This document shows positions 59,796 to 64,000 of a DNA stretch of 64,000 nucleotides, in pieces; the first letter of the stretch is position 1, and each line of letters begins with the position of its first letter. The position numbers were made by a program, and so were the translations under genes. The stretch is taken from positions 186,001 to 250,000 of the forward strand of contig NZ_JAJPDW010000003.1 of assembly GCF_021654035.1 (NCBI RefSeq), given 5' to 3'. Under the pieces are notes generated by a model that saw only the letters and a program-made list of their open reading frames with translations, was not told the origin of the DNA and searched no databases. Source of the stretch: Microbacterium aurantiacum (GTDB lineage: Bacteria; Actinomycetota; Actinomycetes; Actinomycetales; Microbacteriaceae).

Positions 59796-59824
59796 GCGCG
59801 GCTCTCTCAACGGGGGAGCCGCGC
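59796..59824. terminator. Bidirectional hairpin between rbfA and mutY
   Basis: GCGCGGCTC (59796-59804) pairs with GAGCCGCGC (59816-59824); with wobble pairs the stem reaches ~13 bp and the loop shrinks to 3 bases. It starts 7 bases after the rbfA stop and contains the mutY stop codon (59807-59809). Confidence 0.7.
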
Positions 59825-60673
59825 CCGGTCCGCCACGACCTCCACCAGGCCGTCGGCGACGAGCGAATCGATCGCGCGGTCGCGTTGTCGGGCATCCGGC
59901 CACTCCGCCAGCAGCGCGGCGAGGTCCACATCGTCCGGTGCCGCGCCGCGCAGGATGCCGAGCACCGCACCCCGCGCATGGCGGTCGCTGCCCTCGTAGC
60001 GCGCCTGTCGGCGACGCAGATCTGGCGACGCGGGGAATCCCTCGGCGCGCCATCGACAGATCTCCGCGAGCGGGCATGCGTCGCACCGCGGAGACCGTGC
60101 CGTGCAGACGGTCGCGCCGAGCTCCATCGCCGCGGCGTTGACGATCGCGGCGTCCGCGCGGTCTTCCGGAAGGACCCCCTCCATGCGGACGAGGTCCTCT
60201 TTGGCGGGCGGACCGGGCTGCGCCCGCCCCTCGAGGACACGGGCGAGCACGCGACGGGTGTTCGTGTCGACCACCGGATGCCGGTCTCCATAGGCGAAGA
60301 CCGCCACCGCCCGTGCCGTGTAGTCGCCGATGCCGCTGAGGGCGAGGAGCGCGTCGACGTCCCGGGGGACGACGCCGTCGTGTCGGTCGCGGACCTGCAC
60401 CGCCGCGCGGTGCAGCCACAGCGCGCGACGGGGGTAGCCGAGGTTGGCCCACTGAGCGACGGCGTCCCCCGGCGCGGCCGCGGCGAGCGCCGCCGCATCC
60501 GGCCACCGCGACAGCCAGGCCTCCAGGTGCGGGATGACCCGCGCGACCGGTGTCTGCTGGAGCATGAACTCGCTCACGAGGATGCCCCAGGCTCCGAAGC
60601 CGTCGCGACGCCACGGCAGGTCGCGGGCGTTCTCGCGGTACCAGGCGATGAGGGGCGGTGCGAGTGCGGACAT
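59807..60673 (-). CDS. mutY: A/G-specific adenine DNA glycosylase
   Basis: Removes adenine mispaired with 8-oxoguanine. The 288-residue protein has the catalytic Glu in LVSEFMLQQTPVARV. The helix-hairpin-helix is in LSGIGDYTARAVAVFAYG with the catalytic Asp in VVDTNTRRVLAR. A [4Fe-4S] site is spaced C-x6-C-x2-C-x5-C (CTARSPRCDACPLAEIC). It ends soon after, so the C-terminal NUDIX-like 8-oxoG-recognition domain of E. coli MutY (350 residues) is reduced or absent. The ATG at 60673 is 7 bases after TAGGCT; the in-frame GTG at 60679 lies within that spacing. Confidence 0.93.
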   Translation of the reverse strand: MSALAPPLIAWYRENARDLPWRRDGFGAWGILVSEFMLQQTPVARVIPHLEAWLSRWPDAAALAAAAPGDAVAQWANLGYPRRALWLHRAAVQVRDRHDGVVPRDVDALLALSGIGDYTARAVAVFAYGDRHPVVDTNTRRVLARVLEGRAQPGPPAKEDLVRMEGVLPEDRADAAIVNAAAMELGATVCTARSPRCDACPLAEICRWRAEGFPASPDLRRRQARYEGSDRHARGAVLGILRGAAPDDVDLAALLAEWPDARQRDRAIDSLVADGLVEVVADRARLPR

Positions 60674-60680
60674 CCCCACG

Positions 60681-60690
60681 AGCCTAAGCT
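60681..60690. promoter_or_regulatory. Bidirectional promoter with two overlapping -10 boxes (mutY / truB)
   Basis: The 10-base AGCCTAAGCT contains TAAGCT on the plus strand (60685-60690) and TAGGCT on the minus strand (60686-60681), sharing the central TA. Each is followed 7 bases later by an ATG (60698 plus, 60673 minus). One opened TA would serve both transcripts, so the two initiations should be mutually exclusive. Confidence 0.65.
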
Positions 60691-60697
60691 GGAGAGC

Positions 60698-60727
60698 ATG
60701 CCTGTGGATCCCGGTGACGAGCGATGA
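60698..60727 (+). CDS. Nine-residue leader ORF upstream of truB (MPVDPGDER)
   Basis: The ATG lies 7 bases after the TAAGCT hexamer, so it would be the first codon of a leaderless mRNA. Its TGA stop overlaps the truB ATG as ATGA and is in a different frame, so truB would be reached by re-initiation. Too short to judge by composition; support is position and overlap only. Confidence 0.55.
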   Translation: MPVDPGDER

Positions 60728-61611
60728 CGGCCGGCGGAATCCTGCTGGTGGACAAGCCCGGCGGCATCACCAGCCACGACGTGGTCGCCCGTGCCCGCCG
60801 CGCGCTCGGCACCCGCAAGGTCGGTCACGCCGGGACGCTCGACCCGATGGCGACGGGGCTGCTGGTCGTCGGCGTCGACGCGGCGACGCGCCTGCTCACC
60901 TATGTCGTCGGCCTCGGCAAGACCTACGAGGGCACCATCCGGCTGGGGCAGGCGACGACCACCGACGACGCGGACGGGGAGCAGACCGCGCAGACGGACG
61001 CCTCGTCCCTCACCGCGTCGCAGATCGAGGCCGCGCTGCAGCCCCTGCGCGGCGTGATCTCGCAGGTTCCGAGCACCTTTTCCGCGATCAAGGTCGAGGG
61101 GCGCCGGGCGTACGATCTGGCCCGGGCGGGGGAGGAGGTGCACCTGAAGGCGCGCGAGGTCACCGTATCCAGACTCGACGTCGTGGCCGAACGTCGGCAC
61201 GGCGTCGTCGTCGATCTCGATGTCGTCGTCGACTGCTCCAGCGGCACCTACATCCGTGCTCTCGCCCGCGATCTCGGATCGGCCCTCGGGGTCGGCGGGC
61301 ATCTCACCGCCCTCCGGCGCACGCGGATCGGTCCGTTCTCCGTGTCGGATGCGGTGCGCCTGGACGACATCGGCCGGGATCGCCTCCGCACCTCCGCGGC
61401 CGCCGCCGCCGAGGTGCTGGGCCGGTTCGATGTCACCGGGGAGGAGGCCCGAGACCTCCGTCACGGCAAGCGCCTCTCCGGAGCCGCCGAGCGTCTCCCG
61501 TCGTCTCCGATCGCCGCCGTCGACCCTGACGGTGTCCTCGTGGGCATCGTCGAGCGACGCGGAGCGGATGTGAAGAGCGTGATGAACATGCCCGAAGGAG
61601 ACAGCGCATGA
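60724..61611 (+). CDS. truB: tRNA pseudouridine(55) synthase
   Basis: Makes pseudouridine at position 55 in the T-loop of tRNAs; 295 residues. The catalytic Asp is in VGHAGTLDPMATGLL, with KPGGITSHDVV at the N-terminus, VPSTFSAIKVEGRRAY, and CSSGTYIRALARDLG. The start has no strong ribosome site and overlaps the stop of a 9-codon leader ORF, so coupled translation is likely. The stop overlaps the next gene (ATGA). Confidence 0.96.
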   Translation: MTAGGILLVDKPGGITSHDVVARARRALGTRKVGHAGTLDPMATGLLVVGVDAATRLLTYVVGLGKTYEGTIRLGQATTTDDADGEQTAQTDASSLTASQIEAALQPLRGVISQVPSTFSAIKVEGRRAYDLARAGEEVHLKAREVTVSRLDVVAERRHGVVVDLDVVVDCSSGTYIRALARDLGSALGVGGHLTALRRTRIGPFSVSDAVRLDDIGRDRLRTSAAAAAEVLGRFDVTGEEARDLRHGKRLSGAAERLPSSPIAAVDPDGVLVGIVERRGADVKSVMNMPEGDSA

Positions 61612-61976
61612 TCCTGTGGTTCACCCTCGCTCAGGTGGTCCTCGCCGTCGTGGCGGGGTTGTTCTGCGTCATCGCCGGTCTCGCCGGTCGACGCCCGAGC
61701 GATGTGAGCGTCGGATCCCTCGCCCTGGTGGAGCTGCTGCTGATCGTGCAGATCGTCGCGGCCGTCATCGCCCCCTTCGCCGGGAACCCGCCCTCGGGGA
61801 GCGCCCTGGAGTTCTGGGTCTACCTGGTCTCGGCCGCGCTCCTTCCGGTGGCGGCGGTGGCCTGGGCACTGCTCGAGCGGAGCCGCTGGAGCACGGTCAT
61901 CATGGGTATCGCCGCCCTCTCGGTCGCCGTCATGGTGTGGCGGATGCAGGTGATCTGGACCGTTCAGGTCGCGTGA
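61608..61976 (+). CDS. Small membrane protein, unknown function
   Basis: A 122-residue protein with four predicted membrane helices (WFTLAQVVLAVVAGLFCVIAGL, VSVGSLALVELLLIVQIVAAVIAPF, WVYLVSAALLPVAAVAWALLE, STVIMGIAALSVAVMVW). It has no recognised domain. It is translationally coupled to truB by ATGA and precedes another membrane protein and ribF, an arrangement I associate with Microbacteriaceae. Nothing in it suggests a catalytic role. Confidence 0.75.
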   Translation: MILWFTLAQVVLAVVAGLFCVIAGLAGRRPSDVSVGSLALVELLLIVQIVAAVIAPFAGNPPSGSALEFWVYLVSAALLPVAAVAWALLERSRWSTVIMGIAALSVAVMVWRMQVIWTVQVA

Positions 61977-62004
61977 GCGGGGTCCGCCGGGCGCCCGCCG
62001 CGCC

Positions 62005-62010
62005 TAGGAT
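62005..62010 (+). promoter_or_regulatory. Candidate -10 hexamer upstream of 62020
   Basis: TAGGAT, 9 bases, then the ATG at 62020. AAAGG in the spacing could alternatively act as a ribosome site for read-through transcripts from truB. Confidence 0.35.
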
Positions 62011-62019
62011 CGAAAGGTC

Positions 62020-62457
62020 ATGAGCGCCTCCTCCCGTCCTCGCATGAGCGGCATCGGCCGCGTCCTGGTCATCGTCTACGCGGTGATGGCCCTCGCCGCG
62101 ACCGGTCGCTCGTTCGTCCAGATCGTCGAGCGCTTCGACGAGGCGCCGCTGGCGTACGGGCTGTCGGCCCTCGCGGCGCTCGTCTACATCCTCGCCACGC
62201 TCGCGCTCGTCTTCGCCGGGTCCGCGCGATGGTACGTCGTGGCGTGGGTCGCGATCGTCTTCGAACTGGTGGGGGTGCTCGTCATCGGCACGCTCAGCCT
62301 TGTGCTGCCCGCCCTCTTCGCGCACCCGACGGTGTGGTCGGGCTTCGGGTACGGCTACCTCTTCATCCCGCTCGTGCTGCCCTTCCTCGGCCTGTGGTGG
62401 CTCATCACGCACCGGCCCGGCGTCCGCGTGCAGCGCGCCGCAGAGGTCGCCGCGTGA
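62020..62457 (+). CDS. Small membrane protein, unknown function
   Basis: A 145-residue protein with four predicted helices (VLVIVYAVMALAATGRSFVQI, ALAALVYILATLALVFAG, WYVVAWVAIVFELVGVLVIG, YGYLFIPLVLPFLGLWWLIT). The charged motif ATGRSFVQIVERFDEAPLAYGLS lies between the first two. I do not recognise a named domain, though similar proteins occur next to ribF in relatives. Its stop overlaps the ribF GTG, so the two are co-translated. Confidence 0.78.
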   Translation: MSASSRPRMSGIGRVLVIVYAVMALAATGRSFVQIVERFDEAPLAYGLSALAALVYILATLALVFAGSARWYVVAWVAIVFELVGVLVIGTLSLVLPALFAHPTVWSGFGYGYLFIPLVLPFLGLWWLITHRPGVRVQRAAEVAA

Positions 62458-63422
62458 TCGTCTTCCGCGATCCGGCGGAGGTGCCCCGCGACTTCGGTCC
62501 GTCCGTCGTGGCCATCGGCAAGTTCGACGGCGTGCACACCGGCCACCGCGCCGTGATCGACCGCGCGCGTGTGGACGCCGCCGCCGCCGGAGCCCGCGTG
62601 GTCGCCGTCACGTTCGACCGGAACCCCCTGGCCGTCCTCCGCCCCGACCTCTGTCCCGACTCGCTCGTCGGACCGGAGCAGAAGCTGCGCCTCCTCGCCG
62701 AGGCCGGTGTCGATGCGACCCTCATGCTCACCTTCGACGAGACCCTCGCGGCGCTACCTGCCCGGGCCTTCGTCGAGCACGTCCTGGTCGGTGCGCTCGC
62801 GGTGCGCCTGGTGATGGTGGGCAGTGACTTCCGCTTCGGTCGCGGCGGTTCCGGCGACCCGGAGTTCCTCCGCACGCTCGGCGCAGAGCTTGGATTCGAT
62901 GTCGAGGTCGTCGACGATGTGCGCGCGGCGGATGCCGGGCGACGCGTGTCGTCCACGTGGGTGCGCGAGCTCCTCGCCGACGGAGCCGTCGAGAACGCCG
63001 CCCGCGTCCTCGGTCGTCCGCACGCGGTGCGCGCGGAGGTCGTCCACGGGCTCAAGCGCGGTCGCGCACTCGGGTATCCCACCGCGAACCTCGCCGCCGA
63101 TCTGGAGGGCTTCGTCCCCGCCGACGGCATCTATGCGGGATGGCTGGTCGACCACGGGGCGCGCGGAGGTGCCGACGGGCTGCGGAGCAGCATCCGTTAT
63201 CCGGCGGCGATCAGCGTAGGGACGAACCCCACCTTCGACGATGTCCCCGTCCGGCAGGTGGAGGCCTACGTCCTCGACGAAACGGACCTCGACCTCTACG
63301 GCCACGTGGTCGACGTGCAGTTCGTCGCCCGCATCCGCGGGATGCAGGCCTTCGACGGCATCGACCCCCTCATCGCGCAGATGGGCCGGGACGTGGCGGA
63401 CGTGCGGGCGGCGCTGGGCTGA
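62454..63422 (+). CDS. ribF: Bifunctional riboflavin kinase / FAD synthetase
   Basis: Makes FMN from riboflavin and then FAD; 322 residues. The N-terminal nucleotidyltransferase domain has GKFDGVHTGHRAVI, GSDFRFGRGGSGD, and SSTWVRELLADG. The C-terminal flavokinase domain has RGRALGYPTANL, ISVGTNPTFDD and EAYVLDETDLDLYG. The GTG start overlaps the upstream stop (GTGA). It is convergent with deoC, with 25 bases between stops. Confidence 0.96.
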   Translation: MIVFRDPAEVPRDFGPSVVAIGKFDGVHTGHRAVIDRARVDAAAAGARVVAVTFDRNPLAVLRPDLCPDSLVGPEQKLRLLAEAGVDATLMLTFDETLAALPARAFVEHVLVGALAVRLVMVGSDFRFGRGGSGDPEFLRTLGAELGFDVEVVDDVRAADAGRRVSSTWVRELLADGAVENAARVLGRPHAVRAEVVHGLKRGRALGYPTANLAADLEGFVPADGIYAGWLVDHGARGGADGLRSSIRYPAAISVGTNPTFDDVPVRQVEAYVLDETDLDLYGHVVDVQFVARIRGMQAFDGIDPLIAQMGRDVADVRAALG

Positions 63423-63447
63423 GCCCGCGCCGCCCGGTCCGCGATCC

Positions 63448-64000
63448 TCAGTAGGAGGAGTCGTCCACCGCGCCGGTCGCGGCGGCGCCCTCGTCGACGG
63501 CGCGCGCTTCGGCGAGGATCGTCGCGGACGCACTCGTGCCGAGGCGCGTCGCGCCGGCATCCAGCATCGCCACGGCCGTGTCGAGGCTCCGCACGCCGCC
63601 GGAGGCCTTGACCTGCACGGTCTCACCGACGTTCGCGCGCATCAGTCGGATGTGCTCCACGGTCGCGCCCCCGCCGGCGAACCCGGTGGAGGTCTTGACG
63701 AAATCGGCGCCGGCGGCTTCGGACGCCCGGCAGGCCCGCACGATCGCGTCGTCGTCGAGGTACGAGGTCTCGAAGATCACCTTGACGATGTGCCCGTCGG
63801 CGGCGGCGACCACCGCACGGATGTCCGCCTCGACCTCGGCGTCCATCCCCGAGAGGAGCCAGCCGATGTTCAGGACCATGTCGAGCTCGCTCGCGCCGTC
63901 CGCCAGCGCCTGGCGCACCTCGGCGACCTTCGTCGCGGTGGAGGTGGTTCCGTGCGGGAAGCCGATGACGGTGCCGACGGCCACGCCGGTCCCGGCGAGA
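63448..64000 (-). CDS. deoC: Deoxyribose-phosphate aldolase, C-terminal part (cut by window end)
   Basis: Class I aldolase that splits 2-deoxyribose-5-phosphate to glyceraldehyde-3-phosphate and acetaldehyde in nucleoside breakdown. About 180 C-terminal residues are visible; the frame stays open to the right edge (LAGTGVAVGTVIGFPHG). The key residues are present: Asp in ASELDMVLNIG, Lys in VKVIFETSYL, and the Schiff-base Lys in ADFVKTSTGF, with KASGGVRS binding phosphate. The start lies beyond the window. Confidence 0.95.
   Translation of the reverse strand, partial: LAGTGVAVGTVIGFPHGTTSTATKVAEVRQALADGASELDMVLNIGWLLSGMDAEVEADIRAVVAAADGHIVKVIFETSYLDDDAIVRACRASEAAGADFVKTSTGFAGGGATVEHIRLMRANVGETVQVKASGGVRSLDTAVAMLDAGATRLGTSASATILAEARAVDEGAAATGAVDDSSY

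Overview
The window is a contiguous piece of a very GC-rich actinobacterial chromosome, roughly 70% GC by eye. Gene content and order fit the family Microbacteriaceae, most likely Microbacterium or a close relative. Pointers are lysA-hom-thrC-thrB-rho-prfA in one direction, a Rho with a ~340-residue disordered N-terminal extension, a complete atpIBEFHAGDC operon preceded by prmC, a Sua5/TsaC gene and a WecA-type transferase, dxr/rip/ispG, and proS followed later by nusA-ylxR-infB-rbfA-truB-ribF. Most of the window is core metabolism and translation. I see no rRNA, tRNA, CRISPR array, prophage, integrase or insertion sequence.

Layout. 1-7.8 kb: end of lysA, then hom, thrC, thrB (aspartate-family amino acids), rho and prfA. 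7.8-10.8 kb: a small membrane protein, then a reverse-strand cysteine operon (cysK, a second cysK, cysE) lying between prfA and prmC. 10.9-21.2 kb: prmC, tsaC/sua5, a wecA-type transferase and the full F1Fo ATP synthase, closed by a strong hairpin. 21.2-31.5 kb: yaaA, a DUF5684-like membrane protein, an aldo/keto reductase, an asymmetric two-subunit ABC exporter, a PP2C phosphatase and an EccC/FtsK-like ATPase. 31.5-37.9 kb: APC permease, a tandem palindromic repeat, alanine dehydrogenase, asparaginase, an OsmC protein, an acyltransferase and an FKBP lipoprotein. 37.9-45.5 kb: dxr, rip and ispG on the plus strand, interleaved with two minus-strand genes: a MurE-like ligase and a PhzE-type anthranilate/ADIC synthase with its own Trp attenuator. 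45.5-48.8 kb: an ACC deaminase operon with a GntR regulator, pyroglutamyl peptidase and a membrane metallopeptidase. 48.9-55.0 kb: proS, a DUF1206 protein, a sodium:alanine symporter and a DUF308-lipase fusion. 55.1-64.0 kb: nusA, ylxR, infB, rbfA, mutY (reverse), truB, two small membrane proteins, ribF, and the C-terminal part of deoC, which runs off the window.

Expression. Two styles stand out. Operon neighbours are repeatedly coupled by 4-base ATGA/GTGA stop-start overlaps. Many first genes have no Shine-Dalgarno sequence; instead a TANNNT -10 hexamer ends 6-8 bases before the ATG/GTG, as expected for leaderless mRNAs. At mutY/truB two such -10 boxes share their TA bases back to back, and the truB side first reads a 9-codon ORF that overlaps the truB start.

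The most notable regulatory element is upstream of the PhzE-type gene. A leaderless 11-residue leader peptide with tandem Trp codons is followed by mutually exclusive hairpins and a U-rich intrinsic terminator. This is a textbook tryptophan attenuator, and it argues that the gene, which looks by sequence like a phenazine-pathway enzyme, serves tryptophan or anthranilate supply.
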